This document shows, piece by piece, positions 1 to 5,465 of a DNA stretch of 6,230 nt. The DNA is taken from NCBI GenBank assembly GCA_044433415.1, contig JAWXTP010000155.1, positions 1-6,230 on the forward strand, in the 5' to 3' direction. This stretch comes from JAWXTP01 sp044433415 (GTDB taxonomy: Bacteria; Bacteroidota; Bacteroidia; Bacteroidales; Rikenellaceae). How positions within the stretch are numbered: the stretch's first letter is position 1; every line of letters starts with the position of its first letter. A program made the position numbers and the translations under genes. The notes under the pieces are model-generated. The model searched no databases. It was not told where the DNA came from and saw only the letters and a program-made list of their open reading frames with translations.

Positions 1-1790
1 CTATTAAAGGATGGAATATCACAGCTGAAGGTTCTATGAAAGTTACTAACTACCATGCTCACGCAGAAATTTTACCAGTTTATAGTTATGATGCTACAGG
101 TACTGCTAACGAGATTGAGTTTATTGGTGGTGTTACTGCTGCTGGTTATAGCCAAGTTACAGAAAATACTTATGCTACAGATTTCTATACTTTTAACTTA
201 TTCTCTGACTACACTAAAGAGTATAAAGGTCACACTTTCAAAGTGTTAGGTGGTTTTAATACTGAGTATTACGATTATAGAAATATGAAAATCACTGCTC
301 AGGATCTTGTGACACCTAACCTTCCTACTATCAATACTTCTAACTCTTTTGTTGAGTCAGGTATTGCAGCAGGTTATCAAAATTGGGCTACAGCTGGTTT
401 CTTTGGACGTATCAACTATGACTACAAAGGTAAATATCTATTAGAACTTAATGCACGTTATGATGGTACTTCTCGTTTCATTGAAGACGTACGTTGGGCA
501 GTGTTCCCTTCAGCCTCTCTAGGTTGGAACATTGCTAAAGAAGATTTCTTTGAGCCTCTTAAAGATGTAGTATCTACACTTAAATTAAGAGCTTCTTGGG
601 GTCAGTTAGGTAACACTAATACTTCTAGCTTCTATCCTTTCTATGCAACAATGTCTACAGGTTTAAGTAATAGTGGTTGGATGTATGACGGTGCTAAACA
701 AAATACAGCATCTGCTCCAGGTCTTATTAGTTCTTCTCTAACTTGGGAAACTGTAACTTCTTATGAAGTTGGTCTTGACTTTGCATTATTTAACAATCGC
801 CTTACAGGTGGTGGTGGTTACTTTGAGCGTATCACATCTGATATGATTGGACCTGCTGACGACCTTCCTTTAACTCTTGGTACTTCAGTTCCTAATACAA
901 ACAACGCTGAGATGAAATCTTACGGTTGGGAACTTGAATTATCGTGGAGAGATAAAATAGGTGACTTCTCTTATGGTGTTAGAGGTACTATCTATGATGC
1001 TCAACAAGAGATTACAAAATATAACAACTTCACTAACTCTATCAGTACTTGGTATGCTGGTAAAAAAGTAGGTGAAATTTGGGGTTATGAAACTGTAGGT
1101 ATCGCACAAAGTGATGCAGAAATGGAAGCTCACCTTGCAGCTTCTAAACAAACTTCTCTAGGTTCTGGTTTTGGTGCTGGTGATATCATGTATCGTGATA
1201 TTGACGGTGACGGTGAAGTTTCTACAGGTGAAGGTACATTAGAAGATTCTGGTGACTATAGAGTTATAGGTAACAGTACTTCAAGATATTGTTTTGGTGT
1301 AACTATGGACTTTAAATACAAATGGTTTGACCTAAGTATGTATTGGCAAGGTGTAGGTAAACGCGACTATGCAGCGGGTGCTCAATACTTCTATGGTGTA
1401 TGGAACAACTTCCAACAATCTATGTGTTTTGATGAACATATGGACTTCTGGAGAGATGACTCATCTCCTCTAGGTGCTAACTATGATGCATATTATGCAG
1501 CTCCTACATTTGATTATTATTCTCAAAACCAAAAAACACAAACTAGATATTTACAAAGTGCAGCTTATGTACGTTTGAAAAACTTACAAGTTGGTTACTC
1601 TTTATCTCAAGCTAACTTAGATAAAATTGGTATTTCTTCTTTAAGATTCTACTTCTCAGCTGACAACTTATTAACATTAACACCTATGGCTTCTATGTTT
1701 GACCCAGAAGCAATTTCAGGAGCTAATGGTCAAGGTCAGGTTTATCCACTTTCAAGAACTTTGTCTCTTGGTGTAAATATTAACTTCTAA
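1..1790 (+). CDS. SusC/RagA-family TonB-linked outer-membrane receptor, C-terminal part (5'-truncated by window edge)
   Basis: This is the C-terminal ~596 residues of a SusC/RagA-type TonB-dependent receptor, the barrel that imports oligomers (usually glycans) captured by its SusD partner. The reading frame is already open at base 3 (IKGWNITAEGS...), so the Met at base 36 is internal. Full-length members have about 1000 residues, so the signal peptide, carboxypeptidase-like domain and plug are missing here. What remains is beta-barrel sequence: alternating aromatic strands, the family-typical ...RWAVFPSASLGWNIAKEDFF and LKLRASWGQLGNTN, and the acidic turn DIDGDGE (about 1197-1217) before VIGNSTSRYCFGV. 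It ends in LSLGVNINF with the C-terminal Phe normal for barrel proteins. The stop is 11 bases before the SusD-like gene, so the two are almost certainly co-transcribed. No frameshift is seen. Family assignment is firm; the substrate is not determinable. Confidence 0.95.
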   Translation, partial: IKGWNITAEGSMKVTNYHAHAEILPVYSYDATGTANEIEFIGGVTAAGYSQVTENTYATDFYTFNLFSDYTKEYKGHTFKVLGGFNTEYYDYRNMKITAQDLVTPNLPTINTSNSFVESGIAAGYQNWATAGFFGRINYDYKGKYLLELNARYDGTSRFIEDVRWAVFPSASLGWNIAKEDFFEPLKDVVSTLKLRASWGQLGNTNTSSFYPFYATMSTGLSNSGWMYDGAKQNTASAPGLISSSLTWETVTSYEVGLDFALFNNRLTGGGGYFERITSDMIGPADDLPLTLGTSVPNTNNAEMKSYGWELELSWRDKIGDFSYGVRGTIYDAQQEITKYNNFTNSISTWYAGKKVGEIWGYETVGIAQSDAEMEAHLAASKQTSLGSGFGAGDIMYRDIDGDGEVSTGEGTLEDSGDYRVIGNSTSRYCFGVTMDFKYKWFDLSMYWQGVGKRDYAAGAQYFYGVWNNFQQSMCFDEHMDFWRDDSSPLGANYDAYYAAPTFDYYSQNQKTQTRYLQSAAYVRLKNLQVGYSLSQANLDKIGISSLRFYFSADNLLTLTPMASMFDPEAISGANGQGQVYPLSRTLSLGVNINF

Positions 1791-1801
1791 TACTTATAAA
1801 G

Positions 1802-3862
1802 ATGAGATTAAATATAAAAAAATATTTTTTAGGCTTAGGCCTATTATCAAGTGTCGTTGCAGTTAGTTCTTGTAACAATTATCTTGATATGACTCCACAA
1901 TCTTCATTGACAGATGCTGATTATTTTTCTACAGAAGCTGACTTAGCAGCTTACACTATTGCAAGGTATTCGTTCTCTGGTCCTTATGCTTATGACTATC
2001 ACACAGGTCCTGGTCCTTACGCTGAATATGGCTCAGACAATATGGTGTCATCAGCAGTTAATCCTCAAGGACTTTGGAAAGACAATGTTTATACAACTCC
2101 AGCTACAGGAGGTTGGACTTTCACAACTATACGTAATGCTAACTATTTCTTTGAAATGGTAGAGACTCGTTTAGCAGAAGGTAAACTTACTCCTTCTACA
2201 ACAGTTGACCATTACCTAGGAGAGATGTACTTTATTAGAGCTCAACAAAACTATAATAAGTTAGTTTCTTTTGGTGACAACCCTATTATTACAGAAGTTC
2301 TTCCTGATGATATGGAAATTCTAGTACAAGCAGAAAAACGTTACCCTCGTAATGAGTTTGTTCGTTTTATCCTTAGTGACTTAGATAAAGCTATAGACCT
2401 GTTATTTGATAATTTCTATGACAAGAACCGTATTACTAAAAATGTAGCTTTGTTATTCAAATCTCGTGTTGCTTTATTTGAAGCTAGTTGGGAAAGATAT
2501 CATGCAGGTACTCCTTACGTACCAGGTGGTCCAGGTTGGCCAGGTGAAGGTAAGGGTTATTGTTACTATCCAGAGTATAGTATTCCTAACGGAACAACAA
2601 CTCTAGAAAAAGAAGTTGACTTTTTCTTAGGTGAAGCTATCGAAGCTGCTGAGCAAGTTGCTAGTAATGTTGCTTTAACTCCTAACTCAGGCGTTATTGA
2701 GCCATCTAATGGTGTTGCTAATGGTTGGAATGACTACTTTGAAATGTTCGCCGTTGATGATCCTTCAGTTTATCCTGAGGTTCTTATGTGGAAAGACTAC
2801 AGTGCTGATTATAGCTTATATCACACAGCTACTTCTTACATCCGTGCTGGTGGTGGTTGTGGTTTCACAAAAGATGCTGTTGAGACTTACCTTACTAAAG
2901 GTGGTTTTCCTATCTATTCTGCACAAGGTCAAGCAGAGTATCAAGGTGACCTTAGTATAGATGATGTTAAGAAAAACCGTGACGAACGTCTTCAACTATT
3001 TATGTTTGGTAATTCTAGTCCTTATTGGACTTATAGTGCCGCAGATTTAGCAGCAGGAAGTGCAGTTACTTATTTCAATGCACCAGACCTTTTTGATACA
3101 AACACTAAAATTAAAGATGTTACAGGTTATCGTAACCGTAAAACTTATAGTTATAACATTAATGACCATGGTGGTATCTTCAAAGAGTCGGCTAATAGTA
3201 AATCTTATGCAGGCTTCGTAATCTTTAGAGCTGCTGAGGCTTACCTTAACTATATGGAGGCTTACTACATGAAAAACAGTTCTTTAGATGCTAACTGTTA
3301 CACTTACTGGAATGCACTTCGTACACGTGCTGGTATTACAGGCTCTATAGATGAAACTATTGCTGCTACAGATATGGCTCAAGAGGTTGACTGGGCTAAA
3401 TACTCTGCAAAATCAGTAATTGATGCAACACTTTATAATATACGTCGTGAACGTCGTATAGAGTTAATGGCAGAAGGTTTACGTTGGCATGACCTTAAGC
3501 GTTGGAGAGCTCTTGACCAAATTAATGATAATAATAAATATATTCCTGAAGGTTGTAACTTCTGGGGTGGTGACCTATGGGAAAATGAAGAGTATACAAA
3601 TGCTAATGTAAACTATGCTTCTGTAAGTCCTAAAGAAGAAAGTGACTATATTCGTCCTTATAGAATTGTTTCTACTCATACTTTATATGATGGTTACAGC
3701 TGGCAAGTACCTCGTTATTTAACTGCTGTTCCTGCTGACGAGATTCTTATCACTACAACAAATAATGAGGATGGTACTACTAACTGGGATTCAGCAGTGC
3801 TTTATCAGAATCCTTACTACTCTATATATGGTGGTGGCGACTATGAGATGACTTGGAAGTAG
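1802..3862 (+). CDS. SusD/RagB-family nutrient-binding surface lipoprotein
   Basis: A complete 686-residue SusD/RagB-like protein, the lid of the SusCD complex that binds substrate on the cell surface. The N-terminus is a lipoprotein signal: Lys-rich MRLNIKKY, a hydrophobic stretch, then the lipobox VSSC with the lipidated Cys at residue 24, followed by NNYLD. Family landmarks appear in order: YNKLVSFGDNPIITEVLP (about 150-170), the helical repeat segment FVRFILSDLDKAIDLL, RITKNVALLFKSRVALFEASW, the Gly/Pro-rich PGGPGWPGEGKGY near 240, and near the C-terminus RRIELMAEGLRWHDLKRW (about 550-568), the most characteristic SusD signature. It is longer than the 500-600 residues common in the family, with extra sequence probably in the substrate-facing loops. 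The start at 1802 is chosen because the signal peptide begins directly there; the leader is AT-rich without a Shine-Dalgarno, as usual in Bacteroidota. Ligand unknown. Confidence 0.96.
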   Translation: MRLNIKKYFLGLGLLSSVVAVSSCNNYLDMTPQSSLTDADYFSTEADLAAYTIARYSFSGPYAYDYHTGPGPYAEYGSDNMVSSAVNPQGLWKDNVYTTPATGGWTFTTIRNANYFFEMVETRLAEGKLTPSTTVDHYLGEMYFIRAQQNYNKLVSFGDNPIITEVLPDDMEILVQAEKRYPRNEFVRFILSDLDKAIDLLFDNFYDKNRITKNVALLFKSRVALFEASWERYHAGTPYVPGGPGWPGEGKGYCYYPEYSIPNGTTTLEKEVDFFLGEAIEAAEQVASNVALTPNSGVIEPSNGVANGWNDYFEMFAVDDPSVYPEVLMWKDYSADYSLYHTATSYIRAGGGCGFTKDAVETYLTKGGFPIYSAQGQAEYQGDLSIDDVKKNRDERLQLFMFGNSSPYWTYSAADLAAGSAVTYFNAPDLFDTNTKIKDVTGYRNRKTYSYNINDHGGIFKESANSKSYAGFVIFRAAEAYLNYMEAYYMKNSSLDANCYTYWNALRTRAGITGSIDETIAATDMAQEVDWAKYSAKSVIDATLYNIRRERRIELMAEGLRWHDLKRWRALDQINDNNKYIPEGCNFWGGDLWENEEYTNANVNYASVSPKEESDYIRPYRIVSTHTLYDGYSWQVPRYLTAVPADEILITTTNNEDGTTNWDSAVLYQNPYYSIYGGGDYEMTWK

Positions 3863-4027
3863 CTTTGAGACATGGTTTCAGGCTTTTCCCAATAACGGCC
3901 TACATTTTTCACCTTTTTTAAAGTTCCAATGCTCACAGCCGTCGAGGCTGCTCCGCTTGAAACTTCAAAAAACGCAAAAAATCTAAGCCATTCTTGGAAA
4001 AAGCGAACAGTCGTGGACGCTAATGTT
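3863..4027 (+). other. 3' untranslated tail of the susCD-like operon, GC-richer than its surroundings
   Basis: No credible gene is seen between the lipoprotein stop and the terminator. The stretch looks richer in G+C than the flanks, and includes a small hairpin CAGCC-GTCGA-GGCTG at 3936-3950. Open frames exist on both strands here (for example about 70 codons on the minus strand, 3841-4053). The minus-strand frame overlaps the end of the lipoprotein gene, and both have arbitrary starts and no recognisable domain, so I do not call them. The composition shift, together with the palindrome that follows, leaves open that 3863-4240 is an inserted or dispersed repeat element. Confidence 0.5.
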
Positions 4028-4062
4028 AAAACCCATGCAGCATCGAGCTGCATGGGTTTTTT
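4028..4062 (+). terminator. Intrinsic (Rho-independent) terminator of the susCD-like operon
   Basis: A perfect 14-bp stem, AAAACCCATGCAGC (4028-4041) and GCTGCATGGGTTTT (4047-4060), closes a five-base loop ATCGA and runs straight into six T (4057-4062). The GC-rich upper stem plus T-tract is the classic form. It lies 165 bases after the lipoprotein stop. The A-tract at the 5' foot means it could also work on the minus strand. Confidence 0.9.
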
Positions 4063-4074
4063 CCAAAATAGTTG

Positions 4075-4237
4075 CCTGGGTCAAAAACTGGGTCGAACAG
4101 GGTCAAACTGGGTCGGACAGGGTCGCGACAAGCGATTAAAGATTATATAAAATAATCACAAAAAAAAATATAAGTACAATAATTTAGTCGCTTGTCGCGA
4201 CCCTGTTTGACCCTGTTTTGACCCTGTTTGACCCTGG
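4075..4237. repeat. Large imperfect palindrome made of GGGTC-containing decamer repeats
   Basis: The left arm (4075-4140) holds five GGGTC units spaced 10-12 bases apart, with variants such as GGGTCAAACT and GGGTCGGACA. The right arm (4183-4237) holds four units in inverse orientation, spaced 10-11 bases apart. The inner parts match over 23 bases with one mismatch: 4118-4140 (CAGGGTCGCGACAAGCG then ATTAAA) against 4183-4205. An AT-rich 42-base spacer with an A9 run separates the arms. Unequal copy number (five versus four) suggests slippage within each arm. As RNA or single strand it would form a very long hairpin. It contains no gene and could be a dispersed palindromic or MITE-like repeat, a transcription barrier or a protein-binding array; the sequence alone cannot decide. 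Confidence 0.85.
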
Positions 4238-4245
4238 TGATTTTA

Positions 4246-4398
4246 TCAAAACTCAGCAGTATTACCTCTATGCAGTATACTTTTAATTGCTCTTGCAACT
4301 CCTATTTCTGCACTAATTTTTAATGTAATTTCAATAAAAATCACATTAATATTAAGAAAAAATGCAGTTTTTTTATCTTTTTTTACCATTAATAGCAT
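4246..4398 (-). pseudogene. Possible remnant of a small protein gene, 50 codons, minus strand
   Basis: A minus-strand frame starts at an ATG at 4396-4398 (a second ATG is at 4387-4389) and ends with TGA at 4246-4248. Its first half, rich in Lys, Ile and Phe, looks like translated AT-rich spacer. The last ~22 residues, ISAEIGVARAIKSILHRGNT then AEF, look much more protein-like: balanced charge, an amphipathic helix pattern and a terminal RGNTAEF. I have only a vague impression of similar helix-plus-RGN segments in small Bacteroidales hypothetical proteins and cannot name a family. The stop falls 9 bases from the palindrome's right arm, so the palindrome may have interrupted an older gene. It could equally be a chance frame. 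Confidence 0.22.
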
Positions 4399-4536
4399 TT
4401 TAATAGAAATATTAATACCTCATTAAGGGGTTTTGTAATGGATTTGTTAACATCAATCTCCTTACTTTGCACCTGTAATTAAATCGTAATCGATGCAATA
4501 GAATAAGTGCTTAATATGACATTATGAATTATTCAG
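4399..4536. other. AT-rich intergenic stretch without a recognised feature
   Basis: This contains short T- and A-runs and a GGGG at 4437-4440-adjacent sequence (TTAAGGGGTTTTG), but no gene-length frame. A 14-codon frame at 4438 (MDLLTSISLLCTCN) has no supporting signal. No strong hairpin was found. Confidence 0.5.
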
Positions 4537-4643
4537 TGACGACTATTTGATAAAGTAAAGGGCTTCTTAAGTTAAGGTTAAACTATGAAGTGTTGTTAAG
4601 TTTGTTGGAATCATACTATTTTTATATCTGTAAGTAGTCGTCA
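4537..4643 (+). repeat. Long-range inverted repeat (possible closing helix)
   Basis: TGACGACTA at 4537-4545 is the exact reverse complement of TAGTCGTCA at 4635-4643. The pairing continues inward through T-G, T-A, T-A and G-T pairs, giving up to 13 bp. The arms enclose about 82 bases. The distal arm ends only three bases before the next hairpin, so the two helices could stack. Confidence 0.55.
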
Positions 4644-4646
4644 TAT

Positions 4647-4683
4647 AGTTTCTGAGGTTTTTAGGTTGAAGACCTCAGAAACT
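4647..4683 (+). repeat. Strong hairpin, 12 perfect plus 4 further base pairs
   Basis: AGTTTCTGAGGT (4647-4658) pairs perfectly with ACCTCAGAAACT (4672-4683). Inside, TTTT (4659-4662) can pair with GAAG (4668-4671) through two wobbles, leaving loop AGGTT. TTTTAAAA follows the stem, so it could act as a weak intrinsic terminator, although the T-run is short. Confidence 0.75.
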
Positions 4684-4771
4684 TTTAAAACAAATAATAG
4701 GGATTCCGTTTTTCTTGGTTTGAGAGGTGGAGTTTTAAAGGAAGTTTTTTATAACAGGGTTTTACGGCTTC

Positions 4772-4798
4772 TAATTTTAAAAATAAGTTTTAAAATTA
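4772..4798. repeat. Perfect AT-rich hairpin, 11 bp
   Basis: TAATTTTAAAA (4772-4782) and TTTTAAAATTA (4788-4798) pair perfectly around the loop ATAAG. Flanking GGTTT (4759-4763 region) and AAACC (4802-4806 region) can add an outer helix. Being pure A/T, it is weaker evidence of selection than the GC-containing hairpins. Confidence 0.5.
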
Positions 4799-4808
4799 TT
4801 TAAACCTA

Positions 4809-4851
4809 GTTATTAAGTAGTGTAGAATAATTGTTTTACACTACTTATAAC
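4809..4851 (+). repeat. Hairpin of 15 bp with a single bulged T
   Basis: GTTAT (4809-4813), bulged T4814, then AAGTAGTGTA (4815-4824) pair with TACACTACTT (4837-4846) and ATAAC (4847-4851) around a 12-base loop. The one-base bulge about five pairs above the foot resembles the hairpin at 5005-5040. The sequence just after it (TTATAACTTCTAATAAGAG) resembles the tail of the first tandem unit (TTATAACTTACT...ATAAGAAT). It may therefore be a diverged 'unit 0' whose loop lacks the TTCCCCG motif. Confidence 0.7.
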
Positions 4852-4866
4852 TTCTAATAAGAGATA

Positions 4867-4896
4867 TTTAATGTTCTTTAAGATAAGGTAGTTTTG
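4867..4896 (+). promoter_or_regulatory. Candidate Bacteroidota-type promoter ahead of the hairpin array
   Basis: TAGTTTTG at 4889-4896 is an exact match to the Bacteroidota -7 consensus TAnnTTTG. About 19 bases upstream is TTTA (4867-4870), a one-base departure from the TTTG expected near -33. Transcription would start about at 4903, just before the first TTCCCCG hairpin. The same octamer recurs at 5061-5068 inside the second unit, so a chance or repeat-borne match is possible. Confidence 0.35.
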
Positions 4897-4905
4897 TTGG
4901 TTTGT

Positions 4906-4922
4906 GAAGTTTCCCCGACTTC
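4906..4922 (+). repeat. TTCCCCG hairpin, unit A
   Basis: GAAGT (4906-4910), loop TTCCCCG (4911-4917), ACTTC (4918-4922): five Watson-Crick pairs, extendable by two wobble pairs (T-G, G-T). It is among the shorter stems of the four. Confidence 0.75.
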
Positions 4923-5004
4923 GTTCGTACAATTTAAAAGAATTAACTTCCCCTAGTTTAGTTCTTAATTTTACCTTTATAACTTACTGTACATAAGAAT
5001 ATAC

Positions 5005-5040
5005 TTTAGTTCTTGGAATTTCCCCGATTCCAAGACTAAA
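5005..5040 (+). repeat. TTCCCCG hairpin, unit B (14 bp, one bulge)
   Basis: TCTTGGAAT (5011-5019) pairs perfectly with ATTCCAAGA (5027-5035) around TTCCCCG (5020-5026). Below it, a single bulged T5010 is followed by TTTAG (5005-5009) pairing with CTAAA (5036-5040). This is the longest stem of the array. Confidence 0.85.
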
Positions 5041-5120
5041 TTTAAAGAACTGATAAACTGTAGTTTTGAAGTTCGTTAGGCGTACTTTTAGTACTTATTA
5101 ACATGAAGTAAATGCTATTA

Positions 5121-5148
5121 GTTATTGAAATTTCCCCGATTTCGTAAC
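5121..5148 (+). repeat. TTCCCCG hairpin, unit C
   Basis: GAAAT (5127-5131) and ATTTC (5139-5143) pair around TTCCCCG (5132-5138). A small internal loop (TT opposite G) separates this from GTTA (5121-5124) pairing with TAAC (5145-5148). Confidence 0.75.
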
Positions 5149-5227
5149 TTTAAAGAACTTTCATCCCCCTAGGTTTAAGTTCATAGTATACTTTTAAAGT
5201 TTTGTAAATGAAGTTAGTCGCCTTTAG

Positions 5228-5254
5228 TCCCTGGAGTTTCCCCGACTCCAGGGA
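5228..5254 (+). repeat. TTCCCCG hairpin, unit D (10 perfect bp, terminator-like tail)
   Basis: TCCCTGGAGT (5228-5237) and ACTCCAGGGA (5245-5254) pair perfectly around TTCCCCG (5238-5244). This is the most GC-rich stem of the array and is followed by TTTTAATAAT, so it could also end transcription of the upstream units, although the T-run is short. Confidence 0.85.
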
Positions 5255-5260
5255 TTTTAA

Positions 5261-5424
5261 TAATCATACATTGCTTTTTGTTGGTGTGTGTAAAATGTTG
5301 AATAATAATATTTTGCAAGGGGTTAATAAAGCGTTAGAAAGAATGTTCAAAATAAATATTAAGAAAATGTTAATAAAATTTGGAAAATAATATTTTTTTG
5401 TCTATTTTTGGCAATAATTCGAAA
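5261..5424. other. AT-rich spacer after the hairpin array
   Basis: No strong hairpin is seen here. A 31-codon frame at 5295-5390 (MLNNNILQGVNKALERM...) is Lys/Asn/Ile-rich, has no ribosome-binding signal, and I do not call it a gene. AAGGGG occurs near 5317-5322, and a T7 run near 5392-5399 could serve as a transcript end, but without an adjacent stem. Confidence 0.4.
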
Positions 5425-5456
5425 GTTGTAGATGGTTTTTATTAACATCTAGCAAC
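5425..5456 (+). repeat. Hairpin, 10 bp with one bulge
   Basis: GTTG (5425-5428) and TAGATG (5429-5434) pair with CATCTA (5446-5451) and CAAC (5453-5456), leaving G5452 as a single-base bulge and an 11-base loop. It has the same once-bulged shape as 4809-4851 and 5005-5040. Confidence 0.6.
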
Positions 5457-5465
5457 ATTACATAT

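Larger units (their letters stand above)
4939..5182 (+). repeat. Second hairpin in each tandem unit
   Basis: After the TTTAAAGAA motif each complete unit can form a second stem. Unit A pairs AGAATTAA (4939-4946) with TTAATTTT (4965-4972). Unit B pairs GAACT (5047-5051) with AGTTC (5070-5074), with an inner AAAC-TGTA-GTTT stem at 5055-5066. Unit C pairs GAACTT (5155-5160) with AAGTTC (5177-5182). In A and C the loop holds a C-run (TTCCCCTAG, ATCCCCCTAGG); in B it does not. These stems are short, so confidence is lower than for the TTCCCCG hairpins. Confidence 0.45.
4537..5254 (+). ncRNA. Candidate large structured non-coding RNA or folded regulatory array (undescribed)
   Basis: About 720 bases with no gene but a continuous series of strong local hairpins on the + strand. 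It opens with a long-range helix (4537-4548 with 4632-4643). Hairpins follow at 4647-4683, 4772-4798 and 4809-4851, then four period-109 hairpins at 4906-4922, 5005-5040, 5121-5148 and 5228-5254. In the last four the loop TTCCCCG is fixed while stem bases change in compensating pairs, which points to selection on folding rather than coding. I recognise no known RNA family. A TAnnTTTG element at 4889-4896 suggests at least part is transcribed rightwards. The 3' boundary is open: further hairpins with complementary loops continue to about 5606. Alternatives are a cluster of several small RNAs, or palindromic protein-binding or recombination sites in DNA. Confidence 0.45.
4902..5260 (+). repeat. 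Tandem array of four diverged ~109-base units, each with a TTCCCCG-loop hairpin
   Basis: The loop TTCCCCG starts at 4911, 5020, 5132 and 5238, giving spacings of 109, 112 and 106. Other landmarks keep register. TTTAAAGAA (TTTAAAAGAA in the first unit) follows each of the first three hairpins, at 4933, 5041 and 5149. TACTTTTA occurs at 5083 and 5189, and ATGAAGT at 5103 and 5208. Overall identity between units is low, so the duplication is old and the hairpin is the conserved part. The last unit is cut off soon after its hairpin. I see no coding frame that survives across units. Confidence 0.85.

Noticed and set aside
36..38. ATG as the start of the receptor gene
   Set aside because: The frame is open and typical of the family up to the window edge, and a 584-residue receptor would lack signal peptide and plug.
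939..1151. 70-codon minus-strand frame inside the receptor gene
   Set aside because: It is antisense to well-conserved barrel sequence; a shadow frame.
3841..4053. 70-codon minus-strand frame
   Set aside because: It starts inside the terminator, ends within the lipoprotein gene on the other strand, and has no recognisable domain.
3929..4150. 73-codon + strand frame reading into the GGGTC repeats
   Set aside because: It crosses the terminator and the left palindrome arm. The GQKLGRTGSNWVGQG part is just translated decamer repeat.
4438..4482. 14-codon frame MDLLTSISLLCTCN
   Set aside because: No ribosome site, no overlapping structure and no downstream partner gene; expected by chance.
5052..5069. 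Tandem G-A mismatches in the unit B second stem (kink-turn-like)
   Set aside because: Seen in one unit only and not in the corresponding stems of A and C, so probably coincidence.
4902..5260. CRISPR array
   Set aside because: The conserved part is only 17 bases with varying stems, the intervals are about 90 bases and partly homologous to each other, and no cas genes are present.
4902..5260. Integron attC array
   Set aside because: The stems do not begin with RYYYAAC or end with GTTRRRY, there are no cassette genes between them, and the loop is invariant.
5208..5390. 60-codon + strand frame (and its 31-codon internal version from 5295)
   Set aside because: Its start lies in the ATGAAGT repeat motif and it runs through hairpin D, so the first half follows from RNA/DNA structure. 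The second half is Lys/Asn/Ile-rich as expected of AT-rich spacer, and there is no ribosome-binding signal.
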